Assembly: GCA_947651825.1 (NCBI GenBank) | Contig: CANTAQ010000002.1 | Location: 35,816-99,815 of the forward strand | DNA: 64,000 bases | Direction of reading: 5' to 3' | Source of the DNA: an uncultured Clostridium sp. | GTDB lineage: Bacteria > Bacillota > Clostridia > TANB77 > CAG-508 | Shown here: piece by piece, positions 36,210-45,704 of the stretch | Layout: the number at the start of each line of letters is the position of its first letter | Numbering within the stretch: position 1 is the first letter of the stretch | Notes under the pieces: generated by a model | The model's database searches: none | Seen by the model: the letters and a program-made list of their open reading frames with translations, nothing else | What the model was told of the DNA's origin: nothing | Position numbers and translations under genes: made by a program

Positions 36210-39200
36210 ATGTTGAACTCAAAAACTAAGGAAAATGTAAAAGTAATATTAATTATTTTAGGAATGTTATCAATGGCACTAACATGTTTGTTTATATTGA
36301 CTAAGGAGTCGAATTATGTTAAAGCGGTTGATGTAAATAATCAGAATAATCAAACAAACAGCAGCTATGTAACATTTGATGCTGGTTTTGGAAGTAGTGT
36401 AGATTCAATCTCTCATAGTGCAGTACTTGATGTAGATGCTCAAGAACCTAAATTGTGGTTAAAACTTTCTACAACAGCAGGAGGATGTAAACTTTATAAT
36501 CCTACATTTCAATTTTTAACAGAAACAGGTAGTTATGGTATTAACTTTGACATAGGATTTGGAACGGTTTCACTTAAAGACAACAGTAATAAGGAATTCG
36601 TAAAATCATCAAGTAAAACAAATAACACTCTTAATATAATAGATTTAGATGGAGGACTTAATGCACCATTACGTTTAAGACCAGATTTTAAAAATTGTGC
36701 AAAAACAAATCAAACATGTATAATAAGATTTACAGGAACTGTTCAAGATCCTTCAGGAAATTCAACAAGAGTTTCAAAAGATATATATGTAAATGTAGGA
36801 TGGACAGCAAACCATGGAATGGAATTGCAACAACGTGCTAGCACATATAAAAGAAATGATGCTTCAAAAACTCTTACAATAGAGACAACTATACAAAATC
36901 AAATAAAATATGGAGATAGTAAATATACTTTACCAGTCAAACAAACACAAATTGTAGTAGATGTACCAACATATGAGGGAGTGGCACCAACAGGAGTTAA
37001 TGTAACTGCTACTAAGACAAGTGCAACTAATGGAAAAGATGAAACTAATGTAGTATTTAATAGTAGCAATTGGAGTTATAATTCAACAAATAGAAAATTA
37101 ACAATAACTGTAAATAATAATCCAGATTCTTCAGGAAATATAGCATATGGACGTGGAGTTGATGAATATGTTATAACATACACATACCCTCAAGCAGCAT
37201 ATGATGCTTTTGCTACAGGTGGAACAACAATAATTAATAAAGTAGTAGGGACTATGACACTTTATTCAAATTCTTCAACTATTCCTGTTACTAAAACAAT
37301 AAATGATAATATAAGGTTAGACAGCGAATTTGGAATGGATACTGATACATCAACAAAACTAGGATTTTATATGAATACATTTGTAGGAGAAAAAAAATGG
37401 AGAACAACTATAGCTGGAATATATTCTCTTTATCATGAAGATGTTACAACTGTAGTTGGAACTAGAATAGAGTTTGGTGAGATGAGATATTATTCAGATA
37501 CAGCAACATATAGTGGATATGATAATGCTAACAAAAAAAATTATAATCCAATAATAGCTATTGCAATATCAGAAAGTTCGTTTAAAGAATATTTAGGAGA
37601 AAGTGGAGTAGCAAAAATTTATGATGATAATTGTCAGCATTTACTTGGACAAATTACTACAAGTACACCCAAAAATGCAAGAGGTCATTATGAACTAACT
37701 ATACCAGATGAATATCAAGACAGTTCACATAGTATAATAGTGGAACTTAGCAGGCCACAAGCAAATTTAAAGACTATAGAAATTTATCATACAAGAGAGA
37801 TATATGGAGGTAATTTTACTTTAAAACAAGCACAAGAAATAACACGTGGAGATGCAGAGTTTAAAACATATGTAGCCAGAACAGATGATCCTACAAATTT
37901 TAAACCAGATGATAAACCTGCATTGATTGGAGATAATTTAATTTTTACAGATACATATACAGATGCAACACTAAATGTAGAAACACAGCAATTAGATGCA
38001 ACTAATCCAAATCTTCAAGAATTAAAATTAAAATTAGTATTAGACAATGTAAAGAAGGTAGATTGCGATGCATGGAATAATCCACATTTTGACTTTGAAT
38101 TTCCTAGTTATATAGATAATATAGAAAATTTATCATTTTCATTAAAAAACTCTAATAATATTGCTTATGATAAAGACTCAAACAAAGCAGTGATACAAAA
38201 GGTAGGGGATAATTGGCATTTCTTTCTTTCACTTGATGGAAATCAACAACAAAATGATACACCAACATCATTAGAAATAACTTGTAATGTAAAAGTAAAT
38301 AAATTTACGCCAAATACTACAGAAAATATAACTGTACGCTATGTTAATGAAGCGGTAAGGCAATATAGAAATGAGAACAATTGGTTATTTACAGGTGGAA
38401 TATTTCCTGGGTTACCAGCAGGAACCAAAGCAGGATTAGCAAGCGGAACAATTGATTTTATTAATACACCGACATTATTATGCATAGCAGAACTTACTGA
38501 TTATGATGGAGAAAATACTTTAAACTCAATAGACAATAGAAATTCTACAGCAGAAATAGCAAGAAACAAATTGATAACTCCAACAATGAATTTAAAAATT
38601 CAAAATAATCATACAGTTCCAGTTTCAAATTTATCTATATTAGGTAGAATACCATATACAAATAATAAATATGTAATAGCAAATGCTGATTTAGGTACAA
38701 ATATAAATACACAAATGTCTAAAGAATTAACAACAACCAGCACGAAAAATATGACAATATATTATTCAGACAATTTAAATGCAACAAAAGATGTGGACTT
38801 ACCAGCTAATAATTGGAAAATAAATGCAGATGATTTGTCAATAGTAAAATCATATTTAATAGTGGTTAATGATACGTTAAATGTAGGAGAACAAATAAAC
38901 CTTTCATATCAATTTAGTGTTCCAGCAGAAACAAATTATAATAAAAATCTTTATACAAGTTTTGGAGCGTATTATAATGCAGGAGGAACGGTACTTACTT
39001 GTGAAACTGATAAAATAGGACTAACAACAGGAGCAAGAGGAAAGCTAAATGTTACAAAAACAGGAACACTATTAAATGGTGGAACAACAGCAAAAGAAGG
39101 AGATATCATAAAATATACAATACAAATTCAAAATAATTCGGAACACCCTGTAGATAATGTTATGGTAAATGATAGGATTCCAGAACATACATCATTAATT

Positions 39201-40676
39201 AGACTAAATGAAGATGGAACATATACAAAGGAAAATATAGAGGCTTTTAGTGAAGAAATAGGAACAATAAATGGACATGAAAATAAAGAATATATATTTT
39301 ATGTTGTAGTTGAAGAAATAACAGAAAATATGAACATTGAAAACACTGCTACTATTACAGCAGAAGGAATGGAACCAGAACTTTCAAATACTTCAACCAT
39401 ACCAGCAGTTACTACAGTAAAAGAAGCAAGGCTAGAAGTAAATAAAACAAGTGATATAGAATCAGGGAAGACAGTAAAAGAAGGAGACATCATAACATAT
39501 AAGATAACAGTAAGAAATACAGGAAATGGAGCAGCAAAAAATGTAATGGTAAAAGATAACATCCCAGAAGGAACAATTTACTATGATACAGAAACAAATA
39601 CATTGAAACCAAGTGTAAAAACAATAAATTCAGAAGTAAAAGAAACACTTGAACCAGATGAAAGCTTTGAATTTACATTTAAGGTACAAGTAGGAAGAGT
39701 AAGTGTAGGAAAAACAATAACAAATACAGCAACAGTGGTAGGAGATAATGTAGAAGATACACCATCAAATACAGAAGGAATCACAGCAGAAGTAACAGTA
39801 CCAAAATTAAGGCTAGAAAAGAAAAGCTCTATAGAAGAAGGACAAGTAGTAAAAGAGGGAGATACAATAACATATACAATAACAGTGTATAATGAAGGAA
39901 CAATGCCAGCATATGATGTAGAAATAAAAGATAAGGTACCAGAATATACAACATATTACGAAAACAACAAGAAGGATAAAGAGAAAGTAGAAGTAGGAAA
40001 AGTAATATCAGAGTTAAAAGCAGGAGCAAGTGAAAGTTATACCTTTACAGTAATAGTAGGAGAGATACCAGAGAATACAGAAATAAAGAATACAGCAACA
40101 GTAAAAGGAGAAAATGGAGAAGAGGTACAAAGTGATACAGTAGGAGTAAGTGCAGAAATAAGTGTTCCAGAAATGAAACTAGAGAAAAAGAGTTCAATAG
40201 AAAAAGGAAAGACAATAGAAAGCGGAGATATAATAACATATACAATAGTAGCAACAAATACAGGAAAATGTATAGCACATAATGTAGTAATAAGTGATAA
40301 GATACCAGAGAATACAATATATGTAGAGAAAATGGGAGATAAGTACATAAAGGATGAGAGCAAAAAAGAAATAACAAAAGAAATAGAAAGTTTAGAGCCA
40401 GGAGAAACAGCAACATTAACATTCAATGTAATGGTAGGAGAATTAAGTGGCAATGTACAAATAAGAAACACAGCGAAAGTGAATGCAAATAATGATGGAG
40501 GAGGAGTAGAATCAAACACAGTAGGAATAAGTGCAAAGCCAAAAGACTCAGGTAAAACGGATGGAGACTTACCATACACAGGAAATTATCCATTGATGAT
40601 AATAACATCAGTAGGAATGATAGCATGTACAGTATTTGCAATATATGAATATAAATCTTTAAAAAGAAGAAAATAA
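36210..40676 (+). CDS. Large wall-anchored surface protein with four DUF11 repeats
   Basis: A 1488-residue paralogue of the preceding gene. Signal peptide with ILGMLSMALTCLFIL, then VNNQNNQTNSSYVTFDAGFG and a long N-terminal region whose plan follows the first protein (the LPVKQTQIVVDVPTY and ITYTYPQAAYDA strings) but has diverged in sequence. Only four DUF11 repeats follow (first KTGTLLNGGTTAKEGDII). The last three, the LPYTG signal, the membrane helix and KSLKRRK are identical to those of the first protein. The ATG has AGGAGG upstream. The two proteins would present different heads on stalks of different length. Confidence 0.9.
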   Translation: MLNSKTKENVKVILIILGMLSMALTCLFILTKESNYVKAVDVNNQNNQTNSSYVTFDAGFGSSVDSISHSAVLDVDAQEPKLWLKLSTTAGGCKLYNPTFQFLTETGSYGINFDIGFGTVSLKDNSNKEFVKSSSKTNNTLNIIDLDGGLNAPLRLRPDFKNCAKTNQTCIIRFTGTVQDPSGNSTRVSKDIYVNVGWTANHGMELQQRASTYKRNDASKTLTIETTIQNQIKYGDSKYTLPVKQTQIVVDVPTYEGVAPTGVNVTATKTSATNGKDETNVVFNSSNWSYNSTNRKLTITVNNNPDSSGNIAYGRGVDEYVITYTYPQAAYDAFATGGTTIINKVVGTMTLYSNSSTIPVTKTINDNIRLDSEFGMDTDTSTKLGFYMNTFVGEKKWRTTIAGIYSLYHEDVTTVVGTRIEFGEMRYYSDTATYSGYDNANKKNYNPIIAIAISESSFKEYLGESGVAKIYDDNCQHLLGQITTSTPKNARGHYELTIPDEYQDSSHSIIVELSRPQANLKTIEIYHTREIYGGNFTLKQAQEITRGDAEFKTYVARTDDPTNFKPDDKPALIGDNLIFTDTYTDATLNVETQQLDATNPNLQELKLKLVLDNVKKVDCDAWNNPHFDFEFPSYIDNIENLSFSLKNSNNIAYDKDSNKAVIQKVGDNWHFFLSLDGNQQQNDTPTSLEITCNVKVNKFTPNTTENITVRYVNEAVRQYRNENNWLFTGGIFPGLPAGTKAGLASGTIDFINTPTLLCIAELTDYDGENTLNSIDNRNSTAEIARNKLITPTMNLKIQNNHTVPVSNLSILGRIPYTNNKYVIANADLGTNINTQMSKELTTTSTKNMTIYYSDNLNATKDVDLPANNWKINADDLSIVKSYLIVVNDTLNVGEQINLSYQFSVPAETNYNKNLYTSFGAYYNAGGTVLTCETDKIGLTTGARGKLNVTKTGTLLNGGTTAKEGDIIKYTIQIQNNSEHPVDNVMVNDRIPEHTSLIRLNEDGTYTKENIEAFSEEIGTINGHENKEYIFYVVVEEITENMNIENTATITAEGMEPELSNTSTIPAVTTVKEARLEVNKTSDIESGKTVKEGDIITYKITVRNTGNGAAKNVMVKDNIPEGTIYYDTETNTLKPSVKTINSEVKETLEPDESFEFTFKVQVGRVSVGKTITNTATVVGDNVEDTPSNTEGITAEVTVPKLRLEKKSSIEEGQVVKEGDTITYTITVYNEGTMPAYDVEIKDKVPEYTTYYENNKKDKEKVEVGKVISELKAGASESYTFTVIVGEIPENTEIKNTATVKGENGEEVQSDTVGVSAEISVPEMKLEKKSSIEKGKTIESGDIITYTIVATNTGKCIAHNVVISDKIPENTIYVEKMGDKYIKDESKKEITKEIESLEPGETATLTFNVMVGELSGNVQIRNTAKVNANNDGGGVESNTVGISAKPKDSGKTDGDLPYTGNYPLMIITSVGMIACTVFAIYEYKSLKRRK
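39465..40671 (+). repeat. 1207-bp direct repeat, copy 2
   Basis: Identical to 34723-35929 by eye. Immediately left of it the two genes differ (GAATCA against GAAGAA), so the border is sharp. Confidence 0.9.
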
Positions 40677-40690
40677 TTTAACAATAAGAC

Positions 40691-40727
40691 AAAAATAGAA
40701 CCCTATATTAATAGGGTTCTATTTTTG
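40691..40727. terminator. Bidirectional terminator
   Basis: AAAATAGAACCCTAT-ATTA-ATAGGGTTCTATTTTT between the second DUF11 gene and the convergent SASP gene. Confidence 0.9.
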
Positions 40728-40736
40728 TCTAAAACT

Positions 40737-40910
40737 TTAACTTTGTACATTTCTATTTGCAATTTCTATAGCTTTTGCTACCATTGAACCGCATTGCTTT
40801 GCTGAAACATTTCCCCAACCACCATCACGTTTAACTATATCATATACTCCTAGTTCTTTTGCAATTTCTGTTTTTAGATTTTCAGACATTAAGTTTTCAT
40901 TTCTTGACAT
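40737..40910 (-). CDS. Alpha/beta-type small acid-soluble spore protein
   Basis: A 57-residue DNA-binding protein that coats and protects spore DNA. It contains LKTEIAKELGVYDIVKRDGG, where EIAKEL resembles the germination-protease cleavage region, then GWGNVSAKQCGSMVAKAIEIA, the second conserved block (usually GGWGxxxxRxxGxxVxxxIE). A cysteine in the second block is unusual. AGGAGG lies 8 nt before the ATG at 40910. Presumably expressed in the forespore; I did not find a clear sigma-G promoter. Confidence 0.85.
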   Translation of the reverse strand: MSRNENLMSENLKTEIAKELGVYDIVKRDGGWGNVSAKQCGSMVAKAIEIANRNVQS

Positions 40911-41075
40911 CTTTAAATCCTCCTTAGAAAAATGGACTTTTAGTAATTCATTTTTCTAATATTATTATGTGCAATTATATAATTATTTTACGTGGAAAAT
41001 TTGTTGAAATTTGTAATAATTGTGTAATAAAAAATAGTCAAAAAAATGAAAAAAAACAAACGAAAGATTAAAAAA

Positions 41076-41137
41076 ACTACGGAATGTTAATATTGCAGTT
41101 ATATAGGGTTGATTATTTAAAGTTTTTGTTATATAAT
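41076..41137 (+). promoter_or_regulatory. Promoter of the polysaccharide locus with an ACTACGGAA motif
   Basis: ACTACGGAA at 41076-41084 is followed by TTGATT (41109-41114), 17 nt and TATAAT (41132-41137). The motif is the left half-site seen before both DUF11 genes; the inverted partner is absent. The 40911-41162 gap holds nothing else I can name. Confidence 0.6.
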
Positions 41138-41162
41138 TAAGCAGAAAAATTGGAGGTAAAAG

Positions 41163-41951
41163 ATGTTTATAAAAAATATTGCAATAAATTTAAAAAAATA
41201 TTCATTCTTATTACAACAATTAGTAAGCAGAGACTTCAAAGTAAAATATAAAAGATCAGTTTTAGGGATAATTTGGAGTTTGCTATATCCAGTTTTAACA
41301 ATGGTTGTTATGGCAATAGTATTTTCAAATGTATTTAAAATGAGTACACCAGGAGTAAGTTATTTAGCATATTTGCTTTCAGGATTAATAATGTTTAATT
41401 ATTTTAGTGAAGCATCTAATTTGGCAATGAGCTCAGTAGTAGGAAGCTTCTCACTATTAAATAAAATATATATTCCAAAATATATTTTTCCACTTTCTAA
41501 ATGTTTATTTGTAGGAATTAACTTTTTATTAACATTAATACCATTTTATGTTGTATTGATTGCAACAGGCACAGGTGTTAATATTTTTCATGTGATGTTA
41601 CCATATGCATTTGTATGTTTATTTATGTTTACGCTTGGAATGGGGTTTATACTATCAGCAGTATCAGTTTTTTTAAGAGATATGTTTTATATATATGGAA
41701 TTATAGTAATGTTATGGACATATTTAACACCAATAATGTATGATATAAAATTAATTTCAGAACAATTACAACCTTGGCTTAAGTTAAATCCATTATATCA
41801 TTATGTGAATTTTGTAAGAGAAATAGTATTATATGGAAGAATACCTCAACCATTTACTTGGGCTACATGTGCAATTTCATCAATTGTTGTACTAATTATA
41901 GGTGTTTTAGTATTTAAGAAAACTCAGGATAAATTTATTTATTACGTATAA
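41163..41951 (+). CDS. ABC-2 polysaccharide export permease (TagG/Wzm-like)
   Basis: Membrane half of an ABC exporter for a lipid-linked polymer such as teichoic acid or O-antigen-type glycan. 262 residues with six membrane helices; the conserved N-terminal string VSRDFKVKYKRSVLGIIWSLLYP and the C-terminal YHYVNFVREIVLYG are typical of this group. GGAGG precedes the ATG. The ATPase partner follows after 11 nt. It is the first gene of the polysaccharide operon. Confidence 0.9.
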   Translation: MFIKNIAINLKKYSFLLQQLVSRDFKVKYKRSVLGIIWSLLYPVLTMVVMAIVFSNVFKMSTPGVSYLAYLLSGLIMFNYFSEASNLAMSSVVGSFSLLNKIYIPKYIFPLSKCLFVGINFLLTLIPFYVVLIATGTGVNIFHVMLPYAFVCLFMFTLGMGFILSAVSVFLRDMFYIYGIIVMLWTYLTPIMYDIKLISEQLQPWLKLNPLYHYVNFVREIVLYGRIPQPFTWATCAISSIVVLIIGVLVFKKTQDKFIYYV

Positions 41952-41962
41952 TAGGAGGAAAT

Positions 41963-42700
41963 ATGATAAAAGTAAACAATGTATCAATGAGATTTAATCT
42001 TGGAATAGAGAAAAACTTTTCATTAAAGGTATTTTTTATCAATCTATTTAAATCTAAAAAAAATAAACCTAAAAAAGAAATGTTTTGGGCATTAAAAGAT
42101 GTTCAATTTGAAGTGGAAAAGGGAGAAGTTGTAGGATTTATAGGTAGTAATGGAGCAGGAAAATCAACAATGCTTAAAGTTATTGCTGGAGTTATGAAAC
42201 CAACAAAAGGAAATGTAGAAGTTTATGGAAATATATGTCCTATGATTGAACTTGGAGCAGGTTTTGATATGGAACTTACTGCAAGAGAAAATATATTTTT
42301 AAATGGAGCAGTTTTAGGATATAGTAAAAAATTTATAGAAGAAAAGTTCGATGAAATAGTAGAGTTTTCAGAATTAAAAAATTTTTTAGATGTGCCTGTA
42401 AGAAATTTTTCTTCTGGTATGGTTGCAAGACTTGCATTTTCAATAGCAACAGTAGTGGATCCAGAAATATTAATAGTAGATGAGATTTTATCAGTTGGAG
42501 ATATTGCTTTCCAGAAAAAAAGTTCAAATAAAATGAAGAGCATGATAGGTGGAGGAACTACAGTATTATTCGTATCTCATTCATTAACACAGATAGAAGA
42601 GGTATGTGATAAAGTAGTTTGGCTAGAGCATGGAAAAGTACAAAAAATAGGTCCTGCTAAAGAGATATGTAAAGAATATTATAATACTCAAATGAAATAG
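41963..42700 (+). CDS. Polysaccharide export ATPase (TagH/Wzt-like)
   Basis: ATPase half of the exporter, 245 residues. The insert between the first strand and Walker A (about 15-50) is typical of the TagH/Wzt group. Motifs: Walker A IGSNGAGKSTMLK, Q-loop region GNICPMIELGAGFD, signature FSSGMVARLAFS, Walker B ILIVDEILSVGD, H-loop FVSHSL. It ends shortly after the NBD, so the C-terminal carbohydrate-binding domain of long Wzt proteins is absent. This suggests recognition of the lipid carrier or linkage unit rather than a chain end. Confidence 0.9.
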   Translation: MIKVNNVSMRFNLGIEKNFSLKVFFINLFKSKKNKPKKEMFWALKDVQFEVEKGEVVGFIGSNGAGKSTMLKVIAGVMKPTKGNVEVYGNICPMIELGAGFDMELTARENIFLNGAVLGYSKKFIEEKFDEIVEFSELKNFLDVPVRNFSSGMVARLAFSIATVVDPEILIVDEILSVGDIAFQKKSSNKMKSMIGGGTTVLFVSHSLTQIEEVCDKVVWLEHGKVQKIGPAKEICKEYYNTQMK

Positions 42701-42709
42701 GAGAATTAA

Positions 42710-44689
42710 ATGAGCTCTAAAATAGAAAAATTAAAAGACTATTATAAAGGGAATGGACTAAAGGAAACTATAAAAAAAGTATATAGATATGCTTCTTTTA
42801 AAATTAAAGTTAAAAACCCAAGTAAATCAAATACCGTTTATAAGATGTCAAAAAAAGAAAAACAAATTATAAAATTAAAAACAAATAATAGAATATATAT
42901 TTTTACTAATATTCCATATTTTGATGTTGGAGGAGGACAACGTGCGGCACAACTTGCCAAAACATTTAATAATATGGGATATGAAGTACAATATTTTTAT
43001 GCTTTTAAATCAAGTGAAACGGTAAAGCATACAATACTTTTACCAACAACAGAGCATAAAAAGATTAGTGACATAAAAAAAGAAGAATTTGAAAAATATG
43101 TAAATAAAAAAGATATATTTATATTTGAAGCTCCAATGGATATATTTATTCCATATTTAGAAATTGCAGAAAAAAATGAATGTAGAATAGTATATGAAAA
43201 CATAGATAATTGGGAAACATCATTGGGAAATATGTTTTTTTCAGAAGAGGCATTGAAAAAATTATTAGAAAAGTCTACATTGTTAGTTGGAACAGCAAAA
43301 TTATTAGAGAATCAATTAAAAGAATATTTGAAAAAATATAATATAGAGGGCAAACATACTTTGTATTTGCCAAATGCAGTAGATTCTGATTTATTTGAAC
43401 CACGTAAAAGATATGAAAAACCAGAAGATTTAGTTATAGGAAAGAAAACCCTTATATATTATGGTTCTCTTTGGGGAAGTTGGTTTGATTGGGAGTTATT
43501 AGAGAAAGTTGCTAACCAATGCACCGAAGTAGAAATAAATTTGATAGGAGACTATGCAGGAATAACAGAAATAGTTAAAAAGATGCCTAAAAATATTCAT
43601 TTCCTTGGATTGAAGAAACAAACAGACTTACCAAGTTATCTACAATATTCAGATTATGCAATCTTACCATTTAAACCAGATGAAATAGGAAAATATGTAT
43701 CACCACTAAAACTTTTTGAATACATATCAATGAATAAACCTGTAATTTCGACAAGATTAGATGATATTACAGAATATAAGAATGTATATTGTTCAAATTC
43801 AAGTGAAGATTGGATAAAACTAATAAAATCAAAGATATTGTTTGACAAAAAAAATAGAGATGAATTTGTATCAGAGAATGATTGGTATGCAAGATGTTCA
43901 AAAATACTAGACAATTTACAAGAAGATACAAAATGTTTAAGTGAATTTTATAATAATATTTCTATTATTATATTAAATTATAACAATAAAAATGTTATTG
44001 AAAATTGTATTAATTCTATTTTAAGATTTAATGATAGATATAATGTTGAAATAATAGTAGTAGATAATAAAAGTACAGATGGTTCATATGAACTATTGCA
44101 GGAAAAATATGCAGATAAAGTGAAAATATACCAAAACTCAAAAAATGGTTGCTCATCAGGTAGAAATTTAGGAGTGTCTAAAGCGACTAAAGAGTATATA
44201 ATGTTTTTAGATAGTGATCAATGGATACTACATAAATACTGGTTAGAACCATATATAGAAATATTTACTAAAGATAAAGAAATTGGCGGATTAGGTTGGG
44301 CAGCAGGTTGGTTTAATAAAGATGGATATTCATACCATGTAGTAGATAGCTTTCCATACAAATATATGCCACCTATGGGGTTATATAGAAGTGACATAGG
44401 CTACTTAGGTACAGGGGGAATGATATTAAAAAGGGAATTATTTAATCAACTTGAGGGATTTGATTTATATTATGATCCAACATGCTATGAAGACACTGAT
44501 TTATCATTAAAAATAAGAAATACTGGAAAAGAATTGGCGTATACAACATATTTAGGAGTAGGACATATTCCACATCAAACAACAAAAAGTGGTACAAAAG
44601 AACATGATAGTTTAATAAAAAGCAAGGGAGATTATTTTGTTTCTAAGTGGAAGAAAACAAATCCAGAACTTTTAAAATATATAAAATAA
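42710..44689 (+). CDS. Two-domain glycosyltransferase (GT4-like plus GT2)
   Basis: A 659-residue cytoplasmic enzyme. The first half (about 60-385) is a GT-B domain: YIFTNIPYFDVGGGQRAAQLA near the start and SPLKLFEYISMNKPVIST near 330-350. The second half (about 410-650) is a GT-A/GT2 domain: ISIIILNYNNKNVI, VVDNKSTDG, MFLDSDQ (metal-binding DxD type) and YEDTDLSLK. It could add two successive sugars. Substrates are unknown. It is 9 nt after the exporter ATPase. Confidence 0.85.
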   Translation: MSSKIEKLKDYYKGNGLKETIKKVYRYASFKIKVKNPSKSNTVYKMSKKEKQIIKLKTNNRIYIFTNIPYFDVGGGQRAAQLAKTFNNMGYEVQYFYAFKSSETVKHTILLPTTEHKKISDIKKEEFEKYVNKKDIFIFEAPMDIFIPYLEIAEKNECRIVYENIDNWETSLGNMFFSEEALKKLLEKSTLLVGTAKLLENQLKEYLKKYNIEGKHTLYLPNAVDSDLFEPRKRYEKPEDLVIGKKTLIYYGSLWGSWFDWELLEKVANQCTEVEINLIGDYAGITEIVKKMPKNIHFLGLKKQTDLPSYLQYSDYAILPFKPDEIGKYVSPLKLFEYISMNKPVISTRLDDITEYKNVYCSNSSEDWIKLIKSKILFDKKNRDEFVSENDWYARCSKILDNLQEDTKCLSEFYNNISIIILNYNNKNVIENCINSILRFNDRYNVEIIVVDNKSTDGSYELLQEKYADKVKIYQNSKNGCSSGRNLGVSKATKEYIMFLDSDQWILHKYWLEPYIEIFTKDKEIGGLGWAAGWFNKDGYSYHVVDSFPYKYMPPMGLYRSDIGYLGTGGMILKRELFNQLEGFDLYYDPTCYEDTDLSLKIRNTGKELAYTTYLGVGHIPHQTTKSGTKEHDSLIKSKGDYFVSKWKKTNPELLKYIK

Positions 44690-44705
44690 AAAGGAGTAGT
44701 GTAAA

Positions 44706-45704
44706 ATGTTTAAAGATAAAGTATTATTAATTACAGGGGGAACAGGCTCATTTGGTAATGCTGTTCTAAAAAGATTTTTAAATTCAGATTTAAAGGAAAT
44801 AAGAATATTTTCAAGAGATGAGAAAAAACAAGATGATATGAGAAAAAAATATAATAGCTCAAAAATAAAATTTTATATAGGAGATGTGAGAGATTACTCT
44901 AGTATAGCAGATGCAATGGATGGAGTAGATTATGTATTTCATGCAGCGGCACTAAAACAAGTTCCATCATGTGAGTTCTTTCCATTACAAGCAGTTCAAA
45001 CAAATGTAATAGGAACAGGCAATGTATTAGATGCAGCAATAGCAAAAAAGGTAAAAAAAGTTATTGTTTTAAGTACAGACAAAGCTGCATATCCAATAAA
45101 TGCAATGGGAATGAGTAAAGCACTAATGGAAAAAGTAGCAGTAGCAAAAGGCAGAGATGTAGGAGAAAATGGAACTATAATATGTAGAACAAGGTATGGA
45201 AATGTTATGGGTTCAAGAGGTTCTGTAATTCCATTATTTAAGAAACAAATTGCAGAAGGAGAACAATTAACAATAACAAATCCAGAAATGACAAGATTTA
45301 TGATGACTTTAAATGATGCTGTTGACTTAGTTATATATGCATTTGAACATGGAAAACAAGGTGACTTATTTGTTCAAAAAGCTCCAGCAGCTACAATTCA
45401 AATATTAGCAGAAGCTGTTAGCAAGATGGAAAATGTAAAACCTAATATAAAACATATTGGAACAAGACACGGAGAAAAATTATATGAAGTATTAGTTACA
45501 AAAGAAGAAATGTTAAATGCAGAAGATCTAGGAGAATATTTCAGAGTGCCAGCTGATAATAGAGACTTAAACTATAATAAATATGAAATACATGGAAATG
45601 AGTCATTTGATAAAATTGAAGAATACACATCACATAATACAGATAGATTAGATGTAGATGGAATGCAAAAACTATTAATTAAAATGGGGGAAATAGAAGA
45701 ATGA
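44706..45704 (+). CDS. UDP-GlcNAc 4,6-dehydratase/5-epimerase (FnlA/CapE/WbjB type)
   Basis: Extended SDR enzyme that starts synthesis of UDP-6-deoxy-L-amino sugars from UDP-GlcNAc. 332 residues. NAD-binding GGTGSFGNAVL, then HAAALKQVPSCE, LSTDKAAYPINAMGMSK (Met in place of the usual active-site Tyr, as in the CapE group), and RYGNVMGSRGSVIPLF. GTRHGEKLYE is typical for FnlA. The stop overlaps the start of the next gene by 4 nt. The next two genes continue the pathway. Confidence 0.9.
   Translation: MFKDKVLLITGGTGSFGNAVLKRFLNSDLKEIRIFSRDEKKQDDMRKKYNSSKIKFYIGDVRDYSSIADAMDGVDYVFHAAALKQVPSCEFFPLQAVQTNVIGTGNVLDAAIAKKVKKVIVLSTDKAAYPINAMGMSKALMEKVAVAKGRDVGENGTIICRTRYGNVMGSRGSVIPLFKKQIAEGEQLTITNPEMTRFMMTLNDAVDLVIYAFEHGKQGDLFVQKAPAATIQILAEAVSKMENVKPNIKHIGTRHGEKLYEVLVTKEEMLNAEDLGEYFRVPADNRDLNYNKYEIHGNESFDKIEEYTSHNTDRLDVDGMQKLLIKMGEIEE

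Noticed and set aside
28495..40676. Many minus-strand open frames under the DUF11 genes
   Set aside because: They are Leu/Ser/Phe-rich antisense images of Lys/Thr/Glu/Ile codons, recur with the repeats and have no ribosome sites.
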